Assembly: GCF_040649515.1 (NCBI RefSeq)
Contig: NZ_JBEZFP010000052.1
Location: 1-54,721, forward strand
DNA length: 54,721 nucleotides
Origin: Yinghuangia elevatio
GTDB taxonomy: Bacteria; Actinomycetota; Actinomycetes; Streptomycetales; Streptomycetaceae
Direction of reading: 5' to 3'
The number at the start of each line of letters is the position of its first letter. Positions within the stretch are counted from its first letter, which is position 1. Below are positions 15,015-23,162 of the stretch, piece by piece. The position numbers and the translations under genes are program-made. The notes beneath the pieces are model-generated. The model saw only the letters and a list, made by a program, of their open reading frames with translations, had not been told where the DNA came from and did not search any database.

Positions 15015-17519
15015 TCAGAAGCGGTCGACGCCGGTCACCCGGACGACCGCGCGGCCCTCGGCGTCGGACGCGGCGAGGTCGACCTCCGCGCTGATGCCCC
15101 AGTCGTGGTCCCGCTCGGGGTCGTCGAAGATCTGGCGCACGCGCCAGCTCCACTCCTCCTCCTCGACCAGCAGCATCTTGGGCCCGCGCGCGTCCGGGCC
15201 GGTGCCCAGCTCGTCGTGCTCGGCGTAGTAGCCGCCCATGGCCTCGGCCCAGCGGTCGGCGTTCCAGCCGGACTCCGCGTCCAGCTCGCCGAGGTCGAAG
15301 TACTTGCGCAGCGCGGCCAGTTCCACCCGGCGGAACAGCGCGTTGCGGACCAGCACGCGGAACGCGCGGGCGTTGGAGGTGACCGGACGGGTCTTCTCGT
15401 CCAGGACGTCCGGACCCTGTGCCACCGCGTCCGGGTTGGCCAGTTGCTCCCACTCGTCGAGCAGGCTGGAGTCCACCTGCCGCACGATCTCGCCCAGCCA
15501 CTCGATCAGGTCGAGCAGGTCGTCGGTCTTCAGGTCGTCGGGAACGGTCTGCTGCAGGGCCTTGTACGCGCTCGCGAGGTAGCGCAGCACGATGCCCTCG
15601 GCCCGGGCCAGCTCGTAGAAGTTCGTGAACTCCACGAACGTCATGGCCTGTTCGTACATCGTGCGGACGATCGACTTCGGGCTCAGCTCGTGGTCGCCGA
15701 CCCAGGGGTGGCCGGTGCGGTAGACCTCGTAGGCGTGGTCGAGGAGGTCCTCCAGCGGCCGGTCGTACGTGATGTCCTGGATCAGCTCCATGCGCTCCTC
15801 GTACTCGATGCCGTCCGCCTTCATCTGCGCGACCGCCTCGCCGCGCGCCTTGTTCTGCTGGGCGGCGAGGATCTGGCGCGGGTCGTCGAGGGTGGCCTCG
15901 ACGACCGAGACGAGGTCGAGCGCGTACGAGGGCGACTCGCGGTCCAGCAGCTCGAAGGCCGCCAGCGCGAACGTGGACAGCGGCTGGTTGAGCGCGAAGT
16001 TGTCCTGGAGGTCGACGGTGAGGCGCACGACGCGGCCCTCGGCGTCCGGGGCCTCCATCCGCTCGACGATCCCGCCGTCCAGCAGCGACCGGTAGATCGC
16101 GATCGCGTCGCGGATGTGCCGCCGCTGCGCGGACTTGTCCTCGTGGTTGTCGGTGAGCAGCCGGCGCATCGCGCGGAACGCGTCGCCCGGGCGCCCGATG
16201 ACCGACAGGAGCATGGCGTGGCTGACCTTGAACCGCGAGGTGAGCGGCTCGGGCTCGGCGGTCTGCAGGCGGTCGAACGTATCGCCGCTCCACGACACGA
16301 AGCCCTCGGGGGCCTTCTTGCGCACGACCTTGCGGCGCTTCTTCGGGTCGTCCCCGGCCTTGGCGAGCGCGCGCAGGTTCTCGATCTCGTGCTCGGGCGC
16401 CTGGACGACGACGTGCCCGACGGTGTCGAACCCGGCGCGCCCGGCCCGGCCGGCGATCTGGTGGAACTCCCGGGCCCGCAGGCGGCGCACGCGCACGCCG
16501 TCGTACTTGGACAGCGCGGTGAACAGCACCGTGCGGATCGGGACGTTCACGCCGACGCCGAGCGTGTCGGTGCCGCAGATGACCTTCAGCAGCCCGGCCT
16601 GTGCCAGCCGTTCCACGAGGCGCCGGTACTTGGGCAGCATGCCGGCGTGGTGCACGCCGATGCCGTGCTTGACCCAGCGCTCCAGGTTGCGGCCGAACTT
16701 GGTGGTGAAGCGGAAGTGGCCGATCAGGTCGGCGATCTGCTTCTTCTCCTCCTTGGTGGCCAGATTGATGCTCATGAGCGAGGCGGCGCGCTCGACGGCG
16801 GCGGCCTGCGTGAAGTGCACGACGTACACAGGGGCCTGGCCGACCCGCATCAGCTCTTCGAGGGTCTCGTGGATGGGCGTGGTGACGTACTGATACGTGA
16901 GCGGCACCGGGCGCACCGCGGACCGCACCACCGCGGTCGGGCGGCCGGTGCGGCGCGTCAGGTCCTCCTCGAAGCGCGCGACGTCGCCGAGGGTCGCCGA
17001 CATCAGTACGAACTGCGCGTGCGGCAGCTCGATGATGGGGATCTGCCAGGCCCAGCCCCGGTCGGGCTCGGCGTAGAAGTGGAACTCGTCCATGACGACC
17101 TGGCCGACGTCGGCGTCCTCGCCGTCGCGCAGCGCGATCTGGGCCAGCACCTCGGCGGTGCAGCAGATGATCGGCGCGGTGGCGTTGACGCTGGCGTCGC
17201 CGGTCATCATGCCGACGTTGGAGGTGCCGAACGCCTTGACCAGGTCGAAGAACTTCTCCGACACCAGGGCCTTGATGGGCGCGGTGTAGAAGGTGCGCCT
17301 GCCGCGCGCGAGGGCGTAGTAGTGCGCGCCGAGCGCGACCATCGACTTGCCGGACCCGGTGGGGGTGCTCAGGATGACGTTCGCACCGGAGACGACCTCG
17401 ATGAGGGCTTCCTCCTGCGCCGGGTACAGGCTGATCCCGCGCTCCTCCGTCCAGGCGGAGAAGGCCTCGAAGAGGCTGTCGGGGTCTGTGTCGGAGGGGA
17501 GCCGGTCGATGAGGTTCAC
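15015..17519 (-). CDS. Ski2-like DEAD/DEAH-box RNA helicase with DUF3516-type C-terminus
   Basis: An 834-residue helicase. Motif I is TPTGSGKS (52-59), motif II is DEFH (144-147), motif III is SAT (174-176), and motifs V/VI include TLGVGVNVPIRT and QIAGRAGRAGFD. The HHAGMLPKYR segment is typical of Ski2/Mtr4-like enzymes. The C-terminal half (about 430-834) is all-helical, as in actinobacterial DUF3516 helicases of this length. The GTG at 17517-17519 is chosen because the protein starts VNLIDRLP there with AGGA upstream; the longer open frame runs into the phosphoesterase gene. RNA remodelling or decay is the likely role, from family knowledge only. Confidence 0.93.
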   Translation of the reverse strand: MNLIDRLPSDTDPDSLFEAFSAWTEERGISLYPAQEEALIEVVSGANVILSTPTGSGKSMVALGAHYYALARGRRTFYTAPIKALVSEKFFDLVKAFGTSNVGMMTGDASVNATAPIICCTAEVLAQIALRDGEDADVGQVVMDEFHFYAEPDRGWAWQIPIIELPHAQFVLMSATLGDVARFEEDLTRRTGRPTAVVRSAVRPVPLTYQYVTTPIHETLEELMRVGQAPVYVVHFTQAAAVERAASLMSINLATKEEKKQIADLIGHFRFTTKFGRNLERWVKHGIGVHHAGMLPKYRRLVERLAQAGLLKVICGTDTLGVGVNVPIRTVLFTALSKYDGVRVRRLRAREFHQIAGRAGRAGFDTVGHVVVQAPEHEIENLRALAKAGDDPKKRRKVVRKKAPEGFVSWSGDTFDRLQTAEPEPLTSRFKVSHAMLLSVIGRPGDAFRAMRRLLTDNHEDKSAQRRHIRDAIAIYRSLLDGGIVERMEAPDAEGRVVRLTVDLQDNFALNQPLSTFALAAFELLDRESPSYALDLVSVVEATLDDPRQILAAQQNKARGEAVAQMKADGIEYEERMELIQDITYDRPLEDLLDHAYEVYRTGHPWVGDHELSPKSIVRTMYEQAMTFVEFTNFYELARAEGIVLRYLASAYKALQQTVPDDLKTDDLLDLIEWLGEIVRQVDSSLLDEWEQLANPDAVAQGPDVLDEKTRPVTSNARAFRVLVRNALFRRVELAALRKYFDLGELDAESGWNADRWAEAMGGYYAEHDELGTGPDARGPKMLLVEEEEWSWRVRQIFDDPERDHDWGISAEVDLAASDAEGRAVVRVTGVDRF

Positions 17520-17554
17520 CCCACCATCCTGCCTGCTCGCGGGCCCGGCGTGGG

Positions 17555-18349
17555 TCAGCGGGTCAGAACAACCACCCGGTCGTCGACGTTGACCACGTGC
17601 CCGGCGCCGAGCCGGGCGAGCGGGCGGTCCCAGTGCAGGTGGCCGCACACCGTCAGGGTCGTGCCCGCGTCGAGGAGCCGCTCGCCGATGACGGGGTTGC
17701 CGTGCTGCTCGCGGCGCGCGCCGGGCGGCCCCTCGTGCAGCACCAGGACGTCCGGCGCGGCCCGGGCGACCTTGTCGAGCGCGGCCAGAAACTCCTCCTC
17801 GGCGCGGCGGTCGGTGCGGCGGGGGTCGCCGATCACGCCGCTGACCCCGCCGAAGCGCACACCGCCGTACTCCACCACGTCGCCGTCGAGCAGCGCCGCG
17901 ACGCCGCCGAGCCCGGCGACCTCCTCGGCGGTGACGAGGTCGTGGTTGCCCGCGACGCCGACGATCCACGCGCAGCCGGCGGCGGCGAAGGCCAGCCAGA
18001 CATCGGCGACTTCGCCGGACGCGCCGCGCCGGTTGGCGCGCGGCGCGGAGTAGAGGTCGCCCGCGAGGACGACGCCGACGCGGTCCGCGGCGGGCAGCAG
18101 GCCCGCGGCGGCCCACACGGCCATGTGGTCGGCGAGCGCGATGCCGAGCAGGACGTCCTCGCCGCCGTACGGCGACGGCGCGATCCCCTGGAGGTCTCCG
18201 GTCAGCACGACCGCGTCGACGCCCTCGGGCAGGGAGTCGACGCGCAATGCCTCGACGGCGAGCAGCGCGGTCTCGGTTCCGCCGCCGCGGCGGGCCCGCC
18301 GGTATCTGACCTGGGTGACCGGCTCCACTTTCCCATTGAGAACGCGCAT
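17555..18349 (-). CDS. Calcineurin-like metallophosphoesterase
   Basis: A 264-residue protein with the metallophosphoesterase motifs GDLQG (51-55), GDLYS (97-101), GNHD (134-137), a His in VLHEG (205) and GHLHW (236-240). The usual first DxH motif near the N-terminus is not visible, and two GDL motifs occur instead, so this is a divergent member. Substrates of the family range from nucleotides to phospholipids and proteins. It lies 35 bases upstream of the helicase gene on the same strand and may be co-transcribed with it. Confidence 0.85.
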   Translation of the reverse strand: MRVLNGKVEPVTQVRYRRARRGGGTETALLAVEALRVDSLPEGVDAVVLTGDLQGIAPSPYGGEDVLLGIALADHMAVWAAAGLLPAADRVGVVLAGDLYSAPRANRRGASGEVADVWLAFAAAGCAWIVGVAGNHDLVTAEEVAGLGGVAALLDGDVVEYGGVRFGGVSGVIGDPRRTDRRAEEEFLAALDKVARAAPDVLVLHEGPPGARREQHGNPVIGERLLDAGTTLTVCGHLHWDRPLARLGAGHVVNVDDRVVVLTR

Positions 18350-18480
18350 GTCTCCAAAGGTACGGCGTAGCCTCCCGCGGGCGCCCGAGTGGATCTTGCC
18401 AAAACGCCGGTACGCGGGCCGGCCCGACCCGTCGGGATGCCGGTCAGGTGCCGGTCAGGTGCCGTCCGCCCGCGGGTCGC

Positions 18481-19230
18481 TCACGCAGAGCGATGCATCC
18501 GGTGCGCGAAGTGCCGGACCCGGCTCTCGTGGCCGCTGCCGTCCCGTTCGGCCTCCTCGGTGCGGCCGGCGGGGTGGCCCGGGTCGTCGCCGCGGCCGTG
18601 GCCGCGTACCCAGGCCAGCAGCATCACGGAAGTCACGGCGGCGAGCGCGCACCAGGTCGAGGCGAACTCGCGCGTCCAGATCCACGCGCAGATCGCGGCG
18701 CCCACCGCCCCGACGGCGCCGAACCACACGAGGACGCGCTCGCCGGACGCCAGCAGCGAACCGAGCGTGGCCACCAGGTAGCCGGCGATGACGATCTGGG
18801 GGTGGTCGATGCCTATCGCGTACTGGACGGTGTGGCCGCGCACGGTGGCGTTCACCGGACCGGTCGCGAGCGCTTCGCCGAGATAGGCGGCGACCAGGAC
18901 GCCGATGCCGAACAGCGAGCCCAGCACCACGCGGCGGTTGCGGCCGGCCGCCGGCCAGACGGCCAGCAGCACGCCGAGCGGCACCAGGAAGGGCAGGAGC
19001 GGGAAGGCTATGAAGGCCCAGATGCCGCGGGCGAGTTCCGCGGCCTGCTCGGTTGCCTTGCCCTCTTCGCCGCGCCACACGACCGCTTCCACGAGCTGGT
19101 GGAAGCCCAGGATCAGCGGTACGGACGCGAGCACGACGTCACGGGGACGGCGTACCGAGACGAGCGTTGCTATCCCGACCGCGCTGATGGCGGTGCCGCC
19201 TATGGCGTCGGCAGTGGCGCTCCAACACAT
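18481..19230 (-). CDS. DUF6629-type multi-pass membrane protein
   Basis: A 249-residue integral membrane protein starting MCWSATADAI with about seven hydrophobic helices. The opening, the RRPRDVVLASVPLILGFHQLVEAVVWRG segment and the topology match the uncharacterised DUF6629 group as I remember it. The last 40 residues are hydrophilic and His/Arg-rich (HESRVRHFAHRMHRSA). The ATG at 19228-19230 is chosen for the conserved MCWSA start; longer frames upstream are not conserved. Function is unknown. Confidence 0.75.
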   Translation of the reverse strand: MCWSATADAIGGTAISAVGIATLVSVRRPRDVVLASVPLILGFHQLVEAVVWRGEEGKATEQAAELARGIWAFIAFPLLPFLVPLGVLLAVWPAAGRNRRVVLGSLFGIGVLVAAYLGEALATGPVNATVRGHTVQYAIGIDHPQIVIAGYLVATLGSLLASGERVLVWFGAVGAVGAAICAWIWTREFASTWCALAAVTSVMLLAWVRGHGRGDDPGHPAGRTEEAERDGSGHESRVRHFAHRMHRSA

Positions 19231-19364
19231 ACGACCTGTCGCTCCTGTTCCGTTCGTTCCAGCGTGGCACGCCCCGCCGGACCGCGCTCGGGCGGAATGG
19301 CGTAGACCTGTCGGTCTGTTGTTACCACCGCCGTAGGACGAACGCATCGACCAGGAGGCCACCG

Positions 19365-19847
19365 ATGGCACCGCACTCCCGCGAACACCGCTACAGCGTC
19401 GAGGTCGAGTGGACCGGCAACACCGGCGACGGAACCGCCACCTACCGGGGCTACAGCCGCGACCATGACGTGCGCATTCCCGGCAAGCCCACACTGCTCG
19501 GCTCGGCGGACCCCGGGTTCCGCGGCGACGCCGCGCGGTGGAATCCCGAGGACCTGCTCGTCGCGTCGCTCAGCGAGTGCCACATGCTGTGGTACCTGGC
19601 GCTCGCGGCCCAGGCGGGGGTGGTGGTGACGGAGTACCGCGACCGCGCCGAGGGCGTGATGGCCACCGAGGCCGACGGCGCCGGGCAGTTCACCGAGGTC
19701 GTGCTGCGGCCGACCGTCACCGTCGCGGACGCGTCGATGGCCGCGAAGGCGGAGGCGCTGCACGAGACCGCGCACGCCAAGTGCTTCATCGCGCGGTCGG
19801 TGAACTTCCCGGTGCGCAACGCGCCGACCACGCACGCGGCGGTCTGA
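19365..19847 (+). CDS. OsmC family peroxiredoxin-like protein
   Basis: A 160-residue protein of the OsmC/Ohr superfamily, thiol-dependent peroxidases for organic hydroperoxides. The two redox cysteines are at 72 (SLSECHMLWYL) and 140 (HAKCFIARSVNFPV), and the N-terminal HRYSVEVEWTGN strand is typical. The ATG follows GGAGG. It is a single gene, divergent from the DUF6629 gene. No OhrR-type regulator is next to it. Confidence 0.9.
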   Translation: MAPHSREHRYSVEVEWTGNTGDGTATYRGYSRDHDVRIPGKPTLLGSADPGFRGDAARWNPEDLLVASLSECHMLWYLALAAQAGVVVTEYRDRAEGVMATEADGAGQFTEVVLRPTVTVADASMAAKAEALHETAHAKCFIARSVNFPVRNAPTTHAAV

Positions 19848-19973
19848 GCCAGGGGCGGTGCGGCGGTCCGGGTGAGGATCCGGAAGGCGTACGGGAGGGT
19901 CGGCGAGGGCCGCAAGGGTCCGGCGAGGCCGGGGAAGATCCAAGGAAGATCCGGGAAAAGTCCGGGAATAAGG

Positions 19974-20012
19974 GGCGCGGGCGCACCGGGTGGGGGTGGG
20001 TACGCCCGCGCC
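19974..20012. terminator. GC-rich hairpin at the end of the 6C RNA region
   Basis: Perfect 10-bp stem: GGCGCGGGCG at 19974-19983 pairs with CGCCCGCGCC at 20003-20012 around a 19-base loop. It follows the 6C-type hairpins on the minus strand and precedes a gene-free stretch, so it could be the terminator of that RNA. It could equally end the OsmC transcript from the plus strand. Confidence 0.5.
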
Positions 20013-20108
20013 AAGGGGAGCAAGTCCCCTTGATGGCACAGACCCTGGGGGGTTGGGTCGAGCCTGGGCCGCCGGAGGGGGGGAGCCCCATGTCTTCCGG
20101 TCGGCCTG
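20013..20108 (-). ncRNA. 6C RNA (actinobacterial structured small RNA)
   Basis: On the minus strand two consecutive hairpins carry runs of at least six C in their loops, the defining feature of the 6C motif. Hairpin 1 has arms 20096-20106 and 20067-20076 (10 bp with one bulge) and a C7 run at 20077-20083. Hairpin 2 spans 20059-20041 (GACCC...GGGTC) with six C in the loop. A third perfect hairpin follows (20031-20013, AAGGGGA-loop-TCCCCTT). No ORF fits the region. In Streptomyces coelicolor 6C RNA (scr3559) is abundant during sporulation. The exact ends are inferred from the structures. Confidence 0.75.
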
Positions 20109-20246
20109 CGGAGCAACGTTAACGAGATCCGGGGCCGTTGAACACCTGATCCGGCCGATTTAAGGAAGGCTTAAGCCGGATGCGGTGACGAATGGGCGCA
20201 CTATGCCCTTCCTGTGACGGATCGTCAGTCCCAATTGCGGCGCTGT

Positions 20247-21617
20247 TCAGCGCACATCGGCTGTTCGGCGGCCCTTGCGGGCCCGGCGGCCGCGCCGGGA
20301 TACCGCGACATTTCCGGCACCGAACCGCACCGAGACCTGCGCGCCGCCCAGCACCGAGCGCTCCAGGCGCACTTCCCCGCCGGTCGACTCGGCCACCCTG
20401 CGCACGATGTCCAGGCCCAGACCGGTGGAGCCGGCGCCGCCGTCGCCGTGCCCGCGGCGCAGCGCGGTCTCCGGGTCGGCGATGCCGGAACCGCCGTCGG
20501 CGACCAGCAGGATCACGGTGTCCCCGGCGGCCGGTCCGCCCACGTGCAGGGTGACGGCGAACGGCGTGCCCTCTGCGGTGTGCCGGAAGACGTTGCCGAG
20601 CATCGCGTCGACGGCGGCGGCCAGTTCGGCGCGCGGCACGGGTACGCGTACCGGGCCCGCGGCCTCCTCGGCGCCGTCCAACCGCCAGTCGCGGTCCTCG
20701 TCCTCGGCCAGCGCGGACCAGAACGCGATGCGGTCGCGCACCACTTCGGCGATGTCGCTGCCGACCGGTTCGACGACGGAGGTCTGCCGCCGCGCGGTCA
20801 GGATGATGCGGTCGACCTCGCGTTCCAGTTGCGCGACCGCGTCGCGCGTCTGGTCGGCCACCGAACTGTCGCCCAGCGACGCCGCGTTCAGGCGCAGCGC
20901 AGTGAGCGGCGTGCGCAGCCGATGGGACAGGTCGGCGGCGAGTTCGCGCTCCGCGGCCATCAGCTTCTCGACGTGGTCCGCCATGCTGTTGAAGGCTGCT
21001 GCCGCGTCCCGCAGTTCGGTGGGGCCCTCGGGGGTGATGCGCACGGTGAGGTCGCCGCCGCCGAGGGTTCCGGCGGCGCCCGCGAGGCTCTTGGCGGAGC
21101 GTACGACGCGCGCGCCGAGCCGGTCGGCGACCACCAGCGATCCGCCCACCAGCAGGACCGCGACGCCGGTGAGCACCAGCCATGCGGTGCCGACGCCGCG
21201 CGACGTGTCGCCCTCGGGCACGTAGACCTCGATCACCGTCACCGGGCCGTGCTCCAGCGCGACGGGCTGGAGCAGCGACCAGCCGCCCTTGGTGCGCACC
21301 CGGAAGGCCTGCGCCCGGTCGCGCGCCTTCTGCAGCGTCGCCGGGGCGGCGTGCGGGGCGCCGAGCACGCCGCCGTCGGGCAGGTGGACCGCCATTCGCC
21401 CGTCGGCGCCGGCCGGGACGCTCGCCAGCGCGCGTTCCAGGGCGGACCGGTCGGTGGTGATCACCAGGGCCGGCTGGAGGGCTGCGGCCTGCCGTTCGGC
21501 GTCGGAGAACGCCCGGTCGCGGGCGATCTCGCGGACGACCAGGCCGAGGGGTATCAGGAAGGCGAGCGCGACCATGGTCGTCACCGCGAGGGCGACGCGG
21601 ACCAGGGTGCCTCTCAC
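20247..21617 (-). CDS. Two-component sensor histidine kinase
   Basis: A 456-residue membrane kinase. TM1 lies at about 8-27, an extracytoplasmic sensor domain at about 30-140 and TM2 at about 143-163. HAMP follows at about 165-220, HisKA has His232 in ADLSHRLRTPLTALRLN, and the HATPase domain extends to about 435 (GNVFRHT; VADGGSGI; GSTGLGLDIVRRV). The GTG at 21615-21617 overlaps the regulator stop by four bases (GTGA), so the pair is translationally coupled. The C-terminus is Arg/Lys-rich. It should phosphorylate the adjacent OmpR-type regulator; the signal is unknown. Members like this often sense envelope stress or antibiotics. Confidence 0.93.
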   Translation of the reverse strand: MRGTLVRVALAVTTMVALAFLIPLGLVVREIARDRAFSDAERQAAALQPALVITTDRSALERALASVPAGADGRMAVHLPDGGVLGAPHAAPATLQKARDRAQAFRVRTKGGWSLLQPVALEHGPVTVIEVYVPEGDTSRGVGTAWLVLTGVAVLLVGGSLVVADRLGARVVRSAKSLAGAAGTLGGGDLTVRITPEGPTELRDAAAAFNSMADHVEKLMAAERELAADLSHRLRTPLTALRLNAASLGDSSVADQTRDAVAQLEREVDRIILTARRQTSVVEPVGSDIAEVVRDRIAFWSALAEDEDRDWRLDGAEEAAGPVRVPVPRAELAAAVDAMLGNVFRHTAEGTPFAVTLHVGGPAAGDTVILLVADGGSGIADPETALRRGHGDGGAGSTGLGLDIVRRVAESTGGEVRLERSVLGGAQVSVRFGAGNVAVSRRGRRARKGRRTADVR

Positions 21618-22291
21618 GCCGGCGCCTCCAGCTTGACCCCCACGCCGCGCACGGTGTGCAGGTAGCGGGGCTGCCGGGCGGTCTCGCCGAGTTTGCGGCG
21701 CAGCCAGGACAGGTGCACGTCGATGGTCTGGTCGTCGCCGTAGGCCTGGCCCCAGACCTCGGCCAGGATCTCCCGGCGCGGCACGACGGTCCCCGCGCGC
21801 GACGCGAGGAAGGCGAGCAGGTCGAACTCGCGGCGGGTGAGGTTGAGCGGGGTGCCGTCGAGATCCGCCTCGCGGCGGCCGACGTCGATGTGCAGGCCGC
21901 CGGTCTGGAGTGCGTCGCCCCCGGTCCGCCCGCGTGCGCGCCGGAGCACGGCCGACATGCGCGCCCCCAGATGTTCGCCGGAGAACGGCTTGGTGACGTA
22001 GTCGTCGGCGCCCGCGTTGAGCAGCCGGACGATCTCGGCCTCGTCGTCGCGGGCCGTGGCGATGATGACCGGGACGTCGGATATGCCGCGGAGCATCTTG
22101 AGGGCCTCGCTGCCGTCGAGGTCGGGCAGCCCGAGGTCGAGGATGACCACGTCGAAGGGGTGCTGGGCGACCTCGCGCAGGGCCTCGAGCGCGGTGCCGA
22201 CGCTCCGGACGCCGTGCGCCTCCTGGGAGAGGTAGCGGATCAGCGCCGAGCGTACGAACTGGTCGTCCTCGACCACGAGCACCTGTGCCAT
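21614..22291 (-). CDS. OmpR/PhoB-type response regulator
   Basis: A 225-residue regulator. The receiver domain (1-120) has the acidic pair E8/D9-D10, phosphoacceptor Asp52 in VILDLGLPD, a conserved Thr (IIATARDD) and Lys in DDYVTKPFS. The winged-helix domain (about 130-222) contains LTRREFDLLAFL and the recognition segment DDQTIDVHLSWLRRKLG. It is first in the two-gene operon with the kinase. Only 100 bases separate it from a divergent Pro-rich secreted protein, which is therefore a plausible target. Confidence 0.95.
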   Translation of the reverse strand: MAQVLVVEDDQFVRSALIRYLSQEAHGVRSVGTALEALREVAQHPFDVVILDLGLPDLDGSEALKMLRGISDVPVIIATARDDEAEIVRLLNAGADDYVTKPFSGEHLGARMSAVLRRARGRTGGDALQTGGLHIDVGRREADLDGTPLNLTRREFDLLAFLASRAGTVVPRREILAEVWGQAYGDDQTIDVHLSWLRRKLGETARQPRYLHTVRGVGVKLEAPA

Positions 22292-22391
22292 GAGCCGAAA
22301 CCGTATCGTCAGGCCCTGCGGGCGCGGGCCGGTACGTCCGAATTCCGGAACCCGCCCCTACTCGTGCGTATCGGCACGGCAGGATGTGCCC

Positions 22392-22964
22392 GTGCGACGA
22401 ACGACGACCCGGGTGGCGGCGTGGCTGGCGGTGACGGCCGCCGCCGTGGCGCTGTCCTGGTACGCCGTGCGCACGGTCCTGCGTGACACCGTCTTCGAAC
22501 CGCCGCGCGCCCCGGCGCTCGCCGCCGACGCCGTGCGCGGTCCCGCGCCCGACCCGGCCACCGTCGTCGCCGACGACGCCACGATCTCCGCGACCTCGCT
22601 GCCGGCACCGCCGCCGACCACCCGGCCTCCGGCGCCGAGCAGCGCGCGACCGACGTCCGGGCCACCGTCCGGGCCACCGCCCGCGACCAGCGCCGCCGCG
22701 CCGTCCCGGCCGTCGCCGGACCGGGACACCGGCGGCGGTCCCGGCCAGACCCGCAGCTTCGAGGTCAGGGGCGGCCGGGCGTCGTTCACCTTCCACGCCG
22801 ACTCGGCGTCGCTCATCGCCGCCACCCCGGACTCGGGGTGGGCGGTCAAGGTGTGGCCGGGCGACCGCTGGCTGCGCGTCGACTTCACGCGCGGCGGCCG
22901 CACGTCGTCGGTGTTCGTGACGTGGAACGACCACCCGCCGATCGCGGAGACGTACGAGGCCTGA
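22392..22964 (+). CDS. Pro/Thr-rich membrane-anchored or secreted protein of unknown function
   Basis: A 190-residue protein. One hydrophobic helix (about 9-27, VAAWLAVTAAAVALSWYAV) acts as signal or anchor. A Pro/Ala/Thr/Ser-rich stretch at about 70-118, typical of wall-spanning linkers, precedes a compact C-terminal domain at about 120-190 with FEVRGGRASFTFHADSASL and a final FVTWNDHPP. I do not recognise the domain. The start is a GTG at 22392 with AGGA upstream. It is divergent from the response regulator, so it may be the output or sensor accessory of that two-component system. Confidence 0.65.
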   Translation: MRRTTTRVAAWLAVTAAAVALSWYAVRTVLRDTVFEPPRAPALAADAVRGPAPDPATVVADDATISATSLPAPPPTTRPPAPSSARPTSGPPSGPPPATSAAAPSRPSPDRDTGGGPGQTRSFEVRGGRASFTFHADSASLIAATPDSGWAVKVWPGDRWLRVDFTRGGRTSSVFVTWNDHPPIAETYEA

Positions 22965-23059
22965 GGCCGATCCCTGCAAAACAGGGCCATTCGGGCGATA
23001 CCGCCTCGGTCCGGTCATAGGTATGCCCCGCCGTGTCGACACCGCCGACTCACCTGCCG

Positions 23060-23077
23060 TTCGGACATATGTCCGAA
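23060..23077. promoter_or_regulatory. 18-bp perfect palindrome upstream of the egt operon
   Basis: TTCGGACAT followed by ATGTCCGAA is a perfect 18-bp palindrome, 86 bases before the egtA start. The centre is AT-rich within a GC-rich region, as expected of an operator for a dimeric helix-turn-helix regulator. No regulator gene adjoins, so the binding protein would be encoded elsewhere. Confidence 0.6.
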
Positions 23078-23162
23078 TCTGGTAAGCATGCCGACTCCGG
23101 GCAACGGGTAGGCGGCTCCTGGATCGTGTTCCGATCGGCTCATTCCTCCCAGGAGGCGGCAG

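Noticed and set aside
14907..18053. 1048-codon open frame on the plus strand opposite the helicase
   Set aside because: It mirrors the codon bias of the helicase and phosphoesterase genes and has no recognisable fold.
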